This document shows positions 18,194 through 27,064 of a stretch of 64,000 bases of DNA, one piece after another. Each line of letters starts with the position of its first letter. The first letter of the stretch is position 1. Position numbers and translations under genes: made by a program. Origin of the DNA: Verrucomicrobiia bacterium (lineage in GTDB: Bacteria; Verrucomicrobiota; Verrucomicrobiia; Verrucomicrobiales; DEV007); the NCBI GenBank assembly GCA_030425385.1, contig JAUIAH010000040.1, forward strand, positions 1 through 64,000. Direction: 5' to 3'. The notes under the pieces are model-generated. The model was given only the letters and a program-made list of their open reading frames with translations, did no database searches and was not told where the DNA came from.

Positions 18194-18470
18194 GGTCCTC
18201 TGCAATTCTGTCCCGTTCCTCTGCAATTCGCAAGAGCATCAGGTTCACGGCGACTATTGCCCTGTCCCGTTCCGTCTGTCCCCGGCTATGGTCCTGTCCT
18301 GTCCTGTCCTGTCCCGTTCCGGTTGTCCCGTTCCGTTTGTTCAAGGGCCTGTCCTTTTCTTGTCTTATTGCGATTCAGGGCCTGGCTCTTTATCTCTCTT
18401 TCCTTCAGCGACGTCAACATCTTCTCCTATTTAGGGCCTGGGCCTTTATCCCTCCTTCTCTTCTCTTCCA
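18171..18470. repeat. Mosaic of degenerate GTCCC-type repeats
   Basis: About 300 bp built from related short units. A 20-bp unit beginning GTCCCG and ending CTCTGCAATTC occurs at 18189-18208 and 18210-18229 with one mismatch. GTCCT is repeated four times at 18291-18310 and runs into GTCCCGTTCC, which occurs several times. AGGGCCTG occurs near 18345, 18375 and 18433, followed by pyrimidine-rich stretches. One unit (GTCCTTTTCTTGTCTTATTGC-like, near 18350) resembles the repeats beside the REP-type transposase at 48.6 kb. Frames that are open through it are artefacts of the low complexity. Confidence 0.75.
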
Positions 18471-19192
18471 TTCGGCCCGTAACTCCAGCGTTTATGCCTC
18501 TTTCGTTTTTCCTCAATATAATCAAAAATTGACTCTTCATAATAATCCATAGACCAGGCATGGATCTTGAGATCTCGGATCAAGATTCCATTTGCTGAAA
18601 GGTTCTCAGGAACTTCAATCAAAATTTGAACATAACCAAAAAAAGGAATCTCATTGAGCACTTGCTCTAGCAATTCATCTGAATGATTTTGAAAGAGTCC
18701 ATTTGAATCACCGTTCACAAGGCCTTCGGAAGATAAAAACTGAGCTCGCGACTCTCTCTCCAGCGCCTTCAGGAGGCTAGGGAGAATTATTGTAGCGCTT
18801 CGCTTCACGCCTTGCCCTTTTTTCTCCCCATAGGGCACCCTCATCGCTATCCACGAACTCCACCTCTCCTTATCCAATCCATAGCGAAGGAACATCCCAA
18901 GATTCTCCAGCTTTTCACCATCCAGGATAATTTCAACTCCGCAGTTATCGACAGGACAATCCCAATACGCAACTTCGAATGGTTTCAGCAGAAAATGCGC
19001 AGCATCTTCATTATTCACTTTAAACGCCTCCCAATGCCCTCCCTTCCATGCCCAACCAGAACGCTTCTCAATCTGATTCTCTATATTCTCCTTTTTGAAA
19101 TTGTATTGATATTCAAACAAGCGAGTCTTTGGAGAAGCACAAACAACCGATGCGCAAGTCGCTAGAGCGATAATCGTAAGAGCTGATTTCAT
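18446..19192 (-). CDS. AT-rich orphan secreted protein
   Basis: A 248-residue protein with signal peptide MKSALTIIALATCASVVCA. The mature part resembles no family I know; it includes a Cys pair (WDCPVDNCG) and ends in a very basic and charged tail (EEKRKRHKRWSYG). Base composition is more AT-rich than the neighbouring genes, suggesting transfer. Its ATG overlaps the stop of the small Rhs-tail frame by 4 bp (ATGA), so the two were probably translated together. In Rhs loci the gene right after the toxin tail is usually an immunity gene, and an exported immunity protein is conceivable here. That is inference from position only. Confidence 0.65.
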   Translation of the reverse strand: MKSALTIIALATCASVVCASPKTRLFEYQYNFKKENIENQIEKRSGWAWKGGHWEAFKVNNEDAAHFLLKPFEVAYWDCPVDNCGVEIILDGEKLENLGMFLRYGLDKERWSSWIAMRVPYGEKKGQGVKRSATIILPSLLKALERESRAQFLSSEGLVNGDSNGLFQNHSDELLEQVLNEIPFFGYVQILIEVPENLSANGILIRDLKIHAWSMDYYEESIFDYIEEKRKRHKRWSYGPNGREEKEG

Positions 19193-19386
19193 TTAGTTAG
19201 TTCTTTGTGTTGAATACCCCCACTTCTTTCCACGCAAAAAGTGATTTCTTGTGCGTTGGGATTGAATCGCACAACAAAAACTCTTGCAATCCAAAATAAA
19301 TTTCCATCATTACCACCGTTGTAGATCCCCGGCGAAATATCGTTAATAGGTGCGCTCGGAAGGTCATTGAAGGTTCTTGCTCCCAT
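19189..19386 (-). pseudogene. Tail fragment of a decayed Rhs-type protein
   Basis: A 65-residue frame beginning directly after an in-frame TGA. An overlapping frame (19364-19528, 54 residues, with FSLFAEMGKNPNLTDHNEF) runs into it and reads more like natural protein than the out-of-frame end of the Rhs core. Together they look like the variable C-terminal tail of the Rhs protein split over two frameshifts. The small frame ends in ATGA, overlapping the start of the orphan secreted protein. It may still be translated as a short peptide; no toxin family was recognised. Confidence 0.5.
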
Positions 19387-19439
19387 TCATAGGATAGTAA
19401 AAAGGTTGATTTGTTTGATCACCAATATCCAAGAACTCA

Positions 19440-20429
19440 TTATGATCCGTTAAGTTGGGATTTTTTCCCATTTCTGCAAATAAACTGAATCCATCTATGT
19501 TCACAATCCTGTGAAAGTTCACCCACATCTTCAAACTTCAAAAACAGCCATGCACCGGCTCCGGCTCCGGCTCCTTTGAGGGTGCCACTGAGGTCTTGGC
19601 CCCAGGTGTAGGTTTCTATTGGCTCGGATTGGCCTTTATGGTAGACGGCGATGAGGTTCCAGCCGTCGTAGAGGTAGCGCTCGTCGGTGCCGTCGTGGAC
19701 CCAGCGGGCGATTCGGCGGCTTTGGTGGTCGTAGGTGTATTGGGCAATGAGGGAGCAGCCTTCTTGGATGGCGATGAGGCGGTTTTCTCCGTCCCAGAAG
19801 TACCTTCGACTTCCCTCGTGGGTTTGGTTTCCATCGGCATCGTGCACTGGCGCGCGTGAGATCGAAGGTGGGAGATCGGAGATGGAGCTGTATTGGTTGA
19901 GGGCGTTTGCCTCGTATTTGGTGGTTTTGGTGCCTTGAGTTGCTTTTAGGCGGTTGCCGATTTTGTCGTATTGATAGGATTCGTGATCTCGCTCTTCCAT
20001 GTCAGGATTGCTGGCGGTGACGCCTCCGGTGTCGGGGTCGTAGTTGAAGCGGAGCGTCCATTCTTGACCTGCTTGCTTGCTGGTGCGGGCGGTGCGTTGG
20101 GCGTAGGCGTTGTTCTCGTAGCGGTACTGCGGGATCTGCTGATCGAGTTGGAAGCTGACGCGGTTGGTCACGCCGGTGATGATATCACGGCCGGGTTCGT
20201 AGGTCCATTCCGTTTCCTTGATGAAGCGGGCGCGGGTTTTGTGGAGGCTGTCGGTGGTGGAGTTTTCCAGGTAGTTGTATTCGAACCAGTAGCCTTGGCC
20301 GGCGACGCTGCTGAAGCGGTTAACGTGGTCGTGGTCGTAGCCGTAGCGGACATCGTAGTCTTGGTTGGTATCCTTAACATAGACACTGTTGTGTCCATTC
20401 CTATCTTCTTCTCCTCTCCCATCTCCTGC
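19440..20429 (-). pseudogene. Rhs-repeat protein, C-terminal core remnant
   Basis: Read from just after an in-frame TAG at 20430-20432, this frame gives about 329 residues with YD/Rhs repeats: YGYDHDHVNRF, YQYDKIGNRLKA, RYFWDGENRLIAI, YTYDHQSRRIARW, YLYDGWNLIAVY and the conserved YTWGQDLSGTLKGAGA that precedes the Rhs C-terminal tail. Intact Rhs proteins are far longer and start with a signal or N-terminal domain; none is present here. After the core the frame turns into unlikely sequence while another frame carries the protein-like tail, showing a frameshift. A GTG at 20171 could start a shorter product. It is a relic of a polymorphic toxin or wall-associated gene. Confidence 0.8.
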
Positions 20430-20620
20430 CTACCCTATCAATCTGCATTGGACCAAATGGAAAGCATTTGGGACGGCGAGGTCGTCTTCCATCACGGCTC
20501 CCATCCCGTCAATGCTCAAAGTAGCTGGAGACCACTACTAGGAGCGCTTAGTGACACCCCTTGATCACCCGATGCAGGCAGGGCTTGCGACCCCTGCGTG
20601 CCTCGCGATACTGGGCCATC

Positions 20621-21592
20621 ATGCACCGGTTCTGGCTCTCGATTCTCCTTCTCACCCTTTTGCTCGCGCCCGCTCAGGGACAAGATGACGCTGTGCCTGA
20701 CCGTCCGCCAGCCGCAAGCGAGGAGAAGTCGCTTGATGATCTTTGGGATGATCTGGCGGCGGCGATTGAGAATATCGAGAATCCTTCGCAGCAACCAGTT
20801 ACCCAGCGGGCGATGTTGGAGCATTTCAGGGCGAGCATTGAGAGCTTCGATGAGGCATACGATCCTTTCATGGAGGCGGCTTCCCACGAGGATGAGCGCT
20901 ACTGGATTGCCAAGTTGTTTGCGGCTAAGATCGCCAATGCTCGCCCAATGGTGGAGTTGGAGCCGAAAGGGAGCCTTACCGAATCCTTGAAAGAGATCCT
21001 TGCCAGTGAGCACGCTCCCGCTCGGGTGAAGAGCGAGGCTAGCGCTGCGCAACTGATCGAGACGGCCAATTCTTCAAAGGATTCTCAGGAATCGATCGAT
21101 GCCTGGCTGGCCAAGGCTCGTGCGCATACGGACGCCTATCCAGAAGAGCCCCTCAATGCCAAACTGCAGACGGTGAAGGAACTGATGCTTCCGCTAGAAT
21201 TGACGTTTAAGGACTTGGAAGGCAATGCATTCGATTTGGCGAAACTGCGAGGCAAAGTGGTCCTACTCGATTTCTGGGCAACCTGGTGTGGGCCGTGTGT
21301 GGCGGAGCTTCCGAACATTCTTGCCAGTTACGAAAAGTTTCACGACAAGGGGTTTGAGATCGTCGGCATCTCCTTGGATCATAGTGAGGAAGACTTGAAG
21401 AACTTTGTGAACGAGAAGAAGATGCCCTGGGTGCAGTATTATGATGGCAAAGGGTGGAGCAATGAGATCGCCCAGCGCTTCGGCATTCAGTCCGTGCCTG
21501 CGATGTGGCTTCTCAACAAACAAGGCCGCGTGGTGGACATGAACGCGCGGGCCCAACTCGATACCAAAGTCGAGCAACTTTTATCCGAATAG
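20621..21592 (+). CDS. TlpA-like exported thioredoxin-fold protein
   Basis: A 323-residue protein with signal peptide [20 protein letters not shown], a helical N-terminal domain of about 170 residues, and a C-terminal thioredoxin-fold domain of the TlpA/ResA type. The redox motif WCGPC is intact in [20 protein letters not shown], and the partner cis-Pro lies in [12 protein letters not shown]. It probably reduces or isomerises disulphides outside the inner membrane. The frame opens at 20561, but the ATG at 20621 gives the signal peptide. trpB starts 14 bp downstream, so co-transcription is likely, though a functional link is not evident. Confidence 0.88.
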   Translation: MHRFWLSILLLTLLLAPAQGQDDAVPDRPPAASEEKSLDDLWDDLAAAIENIENPSQQPVTQRAMLEHFRASIESFDEAYDPFMEAASHEDERYWIAKLFAAKIANARPMVELEPKGSLTESLKEILASEHAPARVKSEASAAQLIETANSSKDSQESIDAWLAKARAHTDAYPEEPLNAKLQTVKELMLPLELTFKDLEGNAFDLAKLRGKVVLLDFWATWCGPCVAELPNILASYEKFHDKGFEIVGISLDHSEEDLKNFVNEKKMPWVQYYDGKGWSNEIAQRFGIQSVPAMWLLNKQGRVVDMNARAQLDTKVEQLLSE

Positions 21593-21606
21593 TATTTGTT
21601 TCTAAC

Positions 21607-22833
21607 ATGAGCACGATCCCCTCTCCTAGTACTGTCCCAGATGCCACCGGCCACTTTGGCCCCTACGGCGGCATGTTTGTGCCTGAGACCTTGATGGCCG
21701 CCCTCAACGAGCTGACGGAGGAATACGCCAAGGCTCAGAAAGATCCGAGTTTCCAAGAGGAGCTCGATGATCTCCTGCGGAACTACGTCGGGCGCCCGAC
21801 GCCTCTCTATTTCGCCGAGAGGTGGACTGAGAAACTCGGCGGCGCCAAGATCTATCTCAAACGCGAGGATCTCCTGCACACGGGTGCGCACAAGATCAAC
21901 AATGCGATGGGCCAGATCCTCCTGGCGAAGCGGATGGGTAAGAATCGGATCATCGCGGAGACCGGTGCGGGCCAACACGGTGTGGCCACGGCAACGGTGG
22001 CGGCACGCTTTGGCTTCAAGTGTGTGATCTACATGGGAGCCGTGGACATGGAACGTCAGGCGTTGAATGTGGCACGGATGCGTTTTCTCGGCGCGGACGT
22101 GGTTCCCGTGACGGCTGGCCAGGCGACGTTGAAAGAGGCGATCAATGAGGCCATGCGGGACTGGGTGACTCATGTCCGCGAGACCCATTACATCCTTGGC
22201 TCGGCGCTGGGATCTCATCCCTACCCCATGATGGTGCGCGATTTCCATCGCGTCATCGGTGTGGAAGCACGCGAGCAGATCCAAGAGAAAGAAGGGAAAC
22301 TGCCAGACTTACTCGTCGCTTGTGTGGGGGGAGGCAGCAATGCCATTGGCCTCTTTCATCCTTTCCTCGAAGATGAGGGCGTCCGCATGGTAGGCGTGGA
22401 GGCGGGAGGCGAGTGCATCGAGACGGGCAAGCATGCGGCACGCTTCCAGGGTGGCAAATTAGGCGTGCTTCAGGGCACGAAGACCTATCTCCTAGCAGAT
22501 GCCGACGGCCAAATTCAGTTGACCCACTCGGTGTCGGCCGGGCTTGATTACGCGGCAATCGGTCCCGAACATGCCTTTTATAAGGATCAAGGACGCACTG
22601 AGTATACTTACGCGACCGACGACGAAGCTCTAGCGGCCTTCCAAGAATTGTCCAAGGTGGAGGGCATCATCCCTGCCTTGGAAACTTCTCATGCTCTCGC
22701 CCATGTGGCCAAGGTGGCCCCAACCATGGGCAACGATCGGGTGATCATCGTGAACTGCTCGGGACGCGGCGATAAAGACGTGGAACAAGCAGCGCGCCAC
22801 ATCTTTGGCGAGGCCCCCGACAGCTCTGCTTGA
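21607..22833 (+). CDS. trpB: Tryptophan synthase beta chain
   Basis: TrpB joins indole and L-serine to make tryptophan, with pyridoxal phosphate. The 408-residue length is typical, as are [13 protein letters not shown] at the start, [13 protein letters not shown] with the PLP lysine, [17 protein letters not shown], the phosphate-binding [10 protein letters not shown] and the C-terminal [10 protein letters not shown]. The frame is open upstream to 21505, inside the thioredoxin gene, so the ATG at 21607 is the true start. No trpA or other trp gene is nearby, so the pathway is dispersed or trpA lies elsewhere. Confidence 0.97.
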   Translation: MSTIPSPSTVPDATGHFGPYGGMFVPETLMAALNELTEEYAKAQKDPSFQEELDDLLRNYVGRPTPLYFAERWTEKLGGAKIYLKREDLLHTGAHKINNAMGQILLAKRMGKNRIIAETGAGQHGVATATVAARFGFKCVIYMGAVDMERQALNVARMRFLGADVVPVTAGQATLKEAINEAMRDWVTHVRETHYILGSALGSHPYPMMVRDFHRVIGVEAREQIQEKEGKLPDLLVACVGGGSNAIGLFHPFLEDEGVRMVGVEAGGECIETGKHAARFQGGKLGVLQGTKTYLLADADGQIQLTHSVSAGLDYAAIGPEHAFYKDQGRTEYTYATDDEALAAFQELSKVEGIIPALETSHALAHVAKVAPTMGNDRVIIVNCSGRGDKDVEQAARHIFGEAPDSSA

Positions 22834-22867
22834 AATACTCTATCAAACGGCTAGGCTCGCACCTGTC

Positions 22868-23818
22868 ATGAAACCCAGTGCCCTTCTCCCACATCTTCTC
22901 GGATGGTTTCTCATCGCGGCAGGCCCTTACGCGGCAGCCGTGGAACCGGTGGCTGCCTATGTGGTGACCGATCACTATACGGGGAAGATCTTGGCTCAGA
23001 AGAATGCGACAGACAAGCTTCCGGTGGCGAGTCTGACAAAGATCGCAACCGCGTGTGTGGTTCTCGATTGGGCCAAGGCTACTCAAACGAGTCTCGCCCA
23101 ACCTATGGTGGTGCCGCCGCAGGCACCAGCACTTGGCGGTGCCAATCCGTTGCAACTTCAGCCTGGCGATCAGCTGGCCATCCGCAACGGCCTCTACGCC
23201 GCCTTGATGTCCTCTGACAATCTTGCGGCCGAAACCCTAGGCTACCACGTTGGGACTGATCTCCTCCGACGCCGAGGCAAGGGTGGCGATCCCATGCGCG
23301 AATTTGTGCGAGAAATGAATGCGCTGGCTGGAAAGCTAGGCATGCGTCACACCAAGTTTGTCAATGCCCATGGCCTCGATGCCGGGTTACGGCGCAAGCC
23401 CTACTCCACGGCTGCAGATGTCGCCCGCCTGACGCGCTATGCCATGGATAAGAGTGAATTTCGCTTCTACGTCTCACAAAAGACCCGCAAAGTTTCCGTC
23501 AATCGCTACGGTCAGAATCGTTCCTTCCGCTTGTCGAACACAAACGAACTCGTCGGACGCTCAAGCATTGATGGTGTGAAGACGGGGCAAACCGCGGCAT
23601 CAGGGCCCTGCGTTGTTGTCTCGGGAAAGAAGAAGAACTTGGTGACGAAGCTCCCAAATGGGTCCAGTCAGATTCAGAAACGGCGTCTTCACGTGGTGGT
23701 TCTCGGTGCGCAGGATCGTTTCCGTTCCGCCGATCAGCTTCTCCAATGGGGCTGGCAGGAGTATGATGGATGGAATCGCTCTGGCCGTCCGATGTCTGAT
23801 AGGAATGGTTCCTTATAG
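22868..23818 (+). CDS. D-alanyl-D-alanine carboxypeptidase (PBP5/6 type)
   Basis: A 316-residue periplasmic serine peptidase that trims the terminal D-Ala from peptidoglycan stem peptides. The signal peptide covers about 1-24. All three penicillin-binding motifs are present: SLTK at 55-58, SDN at 116-118 and KTG in DGVKTGQTAASG. The C-terminal beta domain and amphipathic anchor of E. coli PBP5 are shortened or missing; the protein ends soon after the catalytic domain. The frame starts at 22805 inside trpB, but the ATG at 22868 gives the signal peptide and lies 34 bp after trpB. Confidence 0.9.
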   Translation: MKPSALLPHLLGWFLIAAGPYAAAVEPVAAYVVTDHYTGKILAQKNATDKLPVASLTKIATACVVLDWAKATQTSLAQPMVVPPQAPALGGANPLQLQPGDQLAIRNGLYAALMSSDNLAAETLGYHVGTDLLRRRGKGGDPMREFVREMNALAGKLGMRHTKFVNAHGLDAGLRRKPYSTAADVARLTRYAMDKSEFRFYVSQKTRKVSVNRYGQNRSFRLSNTNELVGRSSIDGVKTGQTAASGPCVVVSGKKKNLVTKLPNGSSQIQKRRLHVVVLGAQDRFRSADQLLQWGWQEYDGWNRSGRPMSDRNGSL

Positions 23819-23861
23819 AATTTCGATTGCGATGCCGGGGAATCGGCTAGGGTGACGATCG

Positions 23862-24341
23862 ATGAATCCTCTCCTCGATCTGCTTAAGAAGGACGCCCGC
23901 CAGTCGCCCGCTGAACTCGCCGAACTGTTAGGGCGCGACGCAGCTGCCGTGGCCCAAGAAATTGCGGCCCTAGAAGCTGATGGTATCATCATGGGCTACT
24001 CGGCGATCTTGGACCCGGAACGCCACGAGCCCAACCGGGTGACTGCGATGATTGAGGTGCGCCTCTCTCCTGAGCGTGGCGGCGGGTTTGATCGCACGGC
24101 CAAGCGTATTGCGGCGTTCCCCCAAGTGACCAGTTGCTATCTCATGAGCGGCTCCTACGATTTGCTTGTGATGGTCGAAGGGGATGATCTCCGCGAAGTC
24201 GCGCGCTTCGTCTCGGAGACGCTCTCAACGATGAACGGCATCCTCAGCACGGCCACGCACTTCCAACTCAAGACCTACAAGGCCCACGGCATCCTGCAGG
24301 CCAATGAGACCGAGGACAAACGACTCCCGGTCTCTCCCTAA
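23862..24341 (+). CDS. Lrp/AsnC-family transcriptional regulator
   Basis: A 159-residue regulator with an N-terminal winged helix-turn-helix (LLKKDARQSPAELAELLGRD with VAQEIAALEADGII) and a C-terminal RAM ligand domain (VTAMIEVRL, FPQVTSCYLMSGSYDLLVMV). Proteins of this family sense amino acids and act as octamers or dimers. The next gene, 15 bp downstream, is a class I aminotransferase, and Lrp-type regulators often control the aminotransferase beside them, as AlaR-AlaT-type pairs do. That pairing is the best clue to its target. Confidence 0.92.
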   Translation: MNPLLDLLKKDARQSPAELAELLGRDAAAVAQEIAALEADGIIMGYSAILDPERHEPNRVTAMIEVRLSPERGGGFDRTAKRIAAFPQVTSCYLMSGSYDLLVMVEGDDLREVARFVSETLSTMNGILSTATHFQLKTYKAHGILQANETEDKRLPVSP

Positions 24342-24356
24342 CGTTACGCTTTCTGT

Positions 24357-25532
24357 ATGAGCCAGGACCCTCAACGGCACCTTTCCAAGCAAATCCAGCA
24401 GATCCCGCGCTCGGGCATCCGCGACTTCTTCGAACTCGTCCTCGGACGTGACGATGTCATTTCGTTAGGAGTCGGGGAGCCCGACTTTGCCTCTCCTTGG
24501 CATATTCGTGAGGCTGCCATCTATTCGCTTGAGCGCGGAGAAACGAGCTACACATCGAATCTCGGGTTGCTCTCGCTCCGGGAAGAAATCGCGCGCTACG
24601 TGGCCAAGCATTTCGACCTGCGCTACGATCCCAAATCGGAAGTCCTCATCACCGTCGGCGTATCGGAAGCCATTGATCTTGCCTTTCGTGCTCTCCTGAA
24701 TCCGGGTGACGAAGTGATCTACCATGAACCTTGCTACGTCTCGTATCATCCTAGCATCACGCTAGCCTATGGTGTTCCTGTGAGGATTTCAGCCCTCCCT
24801 GAAGACGATTTCTCTCTGCGGGCGGCCAGTGTGGAAGCAGCCATCACGCCGAAGACGCGGGCGTTGATGCTCAATTTCCCGACCAATCCCACGGGGGCAA
24901 CCATTGCGCGGAAAGAGCTCGAAGCCATCGCTGAGCTCGCCGTGGCCCATGATTTGATAGTTCTGTCAGACGAAATCTATAGCGAACTCCGCTATGATGA
25001 CACCGAACACACCTCCATCGCGACCCTTCCAGGGATGAAGGAGCGGACCATCTTTCTCCATGGCTTCTCGAAATACTTTGCCATGACAGGCTTTCGCATT
25101 GGTTACGCCTGTGCGCCTCCGGTTCTCACCGAGGCCATGATGAAGATCCATCAGTATTCCATGCTCTGCGCCCCGATCACGAGCCAGATTGCGGCAACGG
25201 AGGCGCTGCGGCATGGAGAAGGGCCGGCGCAAGAGATGCACCAGGCTTACACCAATCGGCGGAATCTCCTCCTCTCACGCTTTCGCGAAGCTGGCATACC
25301 CTGCTTCGCCCCCGGTGGCGCTTTCTATGCATTTCCTGACATTCGTGCCACCGGCATGACCAGTCAAGCTTTCGCCAAGCAACTTTTGGATGAGGAAAGT
25401 GTGGCCTGCGTGCCAGGCGATGCCTTTGGCCCGACGGGCGAGGGTTTCCTTCGCTGCTGCTATGCCGCCAGTACGGAGTCTCTCCGCGAGGCCACGAAAC
25501 GCATCGGACGCTTCTATCAGAGCCACCTCTAA
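24357..25532 (+). CDS. Class I/II PLP-dependent aminotransferase
   Basis: A 391-residue aminotransferase of the aspartate aminotransferase superfamily (fold type I). Motifs seen are LGVGEPDF near the start, NFPTNPTGATI, LSDEIYSELRYD and the PLP-lysine site HGFSKYFAMTGFRIGY. The whole pattern fits the subfamily of PatA and AlaT-like enzymes that transaminate alanine, aspartate or aromatic acids; substrate cannot be settled by eye. It is cotranscribed with the Lrp-type regulator upstream. The start codon ATG sits in the sequence after the regulator stop with a 15-bp spacer. Confidence 0.93.
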   Translation: MSQDPQRHLSKQIQQIPRSGIRDFFELVLGRDDVISLGVGEPDFASPWHIREAAIYSLERGETSYTSNLGLLSLREEIARYVAKHFDLRYDPKSEVLITVGVSEAIDLAFRALLNPGDEVIYHEPCYVSYHPSITLAYGVPVRISALPEDDFSLRAASVEAAITPKTRALMLNFPTNPTGATIARKELEAIAELAVAHDLIVLSDEIYSELRYDDTEHTSIATLPGMKERTIFLHGFSKYFAMTGFRIGYACAPPVLTEAMMKIHQYSMLCAPITSQIAATEALRHGEGPAQEMHQAYTNRRNLLLSRFREAGIPCFAPGGAFYAFPDIRATGMTSQAFAKQLLDEESVACVPGDAFGPTGEGFLRCCYAASTESLREATKRIGRFYQSHL

Positions 25533-25553
25533 CCATTCGTCCCTGCCTCTGTC

Positions 25554-26306
25554 GTGAATCAACTCAATGCTTGGAGAGAGAATCGCACCCTCGCCCATGT
25601 CGTGCCCCTGGTGGCCTTCATGCTGTTTCTCCCGCTTGCCCAAGCCCTGACCACAGACAACGCCAAACTCCACTGGACCAAGCATTCTCCCGAACACTTC
25701 ATTTATCCAATCCAGTGTCTCGTCTGCGGGTTCTTGCTGCTGTTCTGGCGCAAACACTACACGTTCCGCCCTTGGCGAGGATTTGGCCTTGCTACTCTCG
25801 CTGCCGTCGTTGGCATTGCTGTATGGATCCTTCCCACCTACCTCTTCGACCTTTGGCAGTGGGACGACGAGACCACTCCAAAGTGGTTAGAATGGTTAGG
25901 CTTTCAAGAGCGCGAGGACAGCGGGTTCGATCCCAGTTTTATTGAGGATCCGTTGTGGTGGAATCTCACGGTAGCCGCGCGCATCTTCCGGATGGTCGTG
26001 ATTGTGGCTTTGGTAGAAGAAATCTTCTGGCGCGGGTTTCTCATGCGCTTCCTCGTGGACATGGATGGGGACTTTTGGAAAGTGAAGTTCGGGACGTACA
26101 CGCACCTCGCTTTCTGGGGAACGGTCGTCATGTTTATCTTCATCCACAGCCCGAGCGACTGGGCCGCGGCCGCCGTCTATGGATCGCTAACCGGTTGGGT
26201 GGCCATCAAGACGAAAAGTCTCGGTGCCTGTGTGTGGATGCATGCCGTGGCAAATCTTCTGTTAGGCATCTACATCCTCATGACAAAGAACTGGGGACTG
26301 TGGTGA
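25554..26306 (+). CDS. CAAX-protease-related membrane protein (CPBP family, exosortase-associated type)
   Basis: A 250-residue polytopic membrane protein with the CPBP motif EEIFWRGFLMR (Glu155, Glu156, Arg160), a His in FIFIHSPSDW and a later WMHAVANLLLG, the residues of intramembrane CAAX/ABI proteases. The layout fits the CAAX-protease-related family linked to PEP-CTERM/exosortase systems, and a PEP-CTERM protein is encoded at 38.1 kb. It starts with GTG at 25554, 21 bp after the aminotransferase. Its last 29 bp overlap the end of the convergent pseudouridine synthase gene. The exact substrate is unknown. Confidence 0.85.
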   Translation: MNQLNAWRENRTLAHVVPLVAFMLFLPLAQALTTDNAKLHWTKHSPEHFIYPIQCLVCGFLLLFWRKHYTFRPWRGFGLATLAAVVGIAVWILPTYLFDLWQWDDETTPKWLEWLGFQEREDSGFDPSFIEDPLWWNLTVAARIFRMVVIVALVEEIFWRGFLMRFLVDMDGDFWKVKFGTYTHLAFWGTVVMFIFIHSPSDWAAAAVYGSLTGWVAIKTKSLGACVWMHAVANLLLGIYILMTKNWGLW

Positions 26307-27060
26307 TCTTCAAATCTTCGGGAAAAGGCGCTTCCCAGGTCAAATCGCCGTCCTCTAGATGAAAGGTGAGTGCCCGTGCATGCAGGGCATGCCGCGGAAG
26401 GAGAAGGCGCCGCTCCAAGTCCTTTGTCCATCCTGACTCGATGAATGTCAGGTAACACTGCTCATCGCGATAGATCTTATCCCCGACGATCGGATGCCCC
26501 ACGTGGCTCAGATGCACACGAATCTGGTGCATGCGCCCAGTCACGGGTTGCACCTCGACCCGTGCGAAACGCTCGTTTCCCACTAGCCATCGCGCCAACA
26601 CGGTCACGTGCGAGACGGATGCTTGCCCTGACGGATGCACCATCCGTTTCAACCAGATGGGCGATTCCTCCACCTCGCCGCGCCGCAAGAGGGGCGCGTC
26701 CACCGTGAATGCATCCTTCTCCGGCCAGCCGTGGACCAGCGCCTCATAACGCTTGCTCGTCTGGCGATGTTGCATGGCCAGTGAGAACTTTCGCGCAGCG
26801 AGCGGGTGCTTTGTCACCAACACGACACCACTTGTTTCGCGATCCAAGCGATTGATGATCGAAAGCACGGCGCCATTGGCCAACTCATAGGCTAACAAAG
26901 CCCTCAATTCATCCCACAACGTTGGGAGAGGACTTGGCTTGCTAGGATGCACCAACAATGGCGCGGGCTTGTCCACGACAATGTAGTCCTCGGTCTCCTC
27001 GATGACGGCAAAGTCCGTCCGATTTGCAATCGCACGCCCACGATCCGTCATGGCGCGCAT
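26278..27060 (-). CDS. RluA-family pseudouridine synthase
   Basis: This enzyme isomerises specific uridines in rRNA or tRNA. The catalytic motif INRLDRETSGVVL carries the Asp nucleophile, with KPAPLLVHPS upstream and GRMHQIRVHLSHVGHPIVGD downstream. At 260 residues it lacks an S4 domain, like RluA and TruC. The frame is open to 27153 inside rph, but the ATG at 27060, 4 bp after the rph stop, gives a sensible N-terminus. It is transcribed with rph, so both act in RNA maturation. The target uridine is not determined. Confidence 0.9.
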   Translation of the reverse strand: MRAMTDRGRAIANRTDFAVIEETEDYIVVDKPAPLLVHPSKPSPLPTLWDELRALLAYELANGAVLSIINRLDRETSGVVLVTKHPLAARKFSLAMQHRQTSKRYEALVHGWPEKDAFTVDAPLLRRGEVEESPIWLKRMVHPSGQASVSHVTVLARWLVGNERFARVEVQPVTGRMHQIRVHLSHVGHPIVGDKIYRDEQCYLTFIESGWTKDLERRLLLPRHALHARALTFHLEDGDLTWEAPFPEDLKITTVPSSLS

Positions 27061-27064
27061 GGGG

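Noticed and set aside
18063..18344. Minus-strand frame of 93 codons reading NKRNGTTGTGQDRTGQD and further
   Set aside because: It is the translation of the GTCCC-type repeat mosaic; composition is unnatural and there is no start context.
20168..20422. Minus-strand frame of 84 codons rich in Thr, Ala and Ser
   Set aside because: It lies in another frame over the Rhs core, whose own frame encodes clear YD repeats.
20578..20597. GCAGGG/CCCTGC hairpin ahead of the thioredoxin-like gene
   Set aside because: Short stem without T-run; nothing distinguishes it from chance or from a minor mRNA leader structure.
25924..25936. GGGTTCGATCCC, resembling a tRNA T-arm
   Set aside because: No acceptor or anticodon arm can be formed around it, and it lies within the CAAX-type protease gene.
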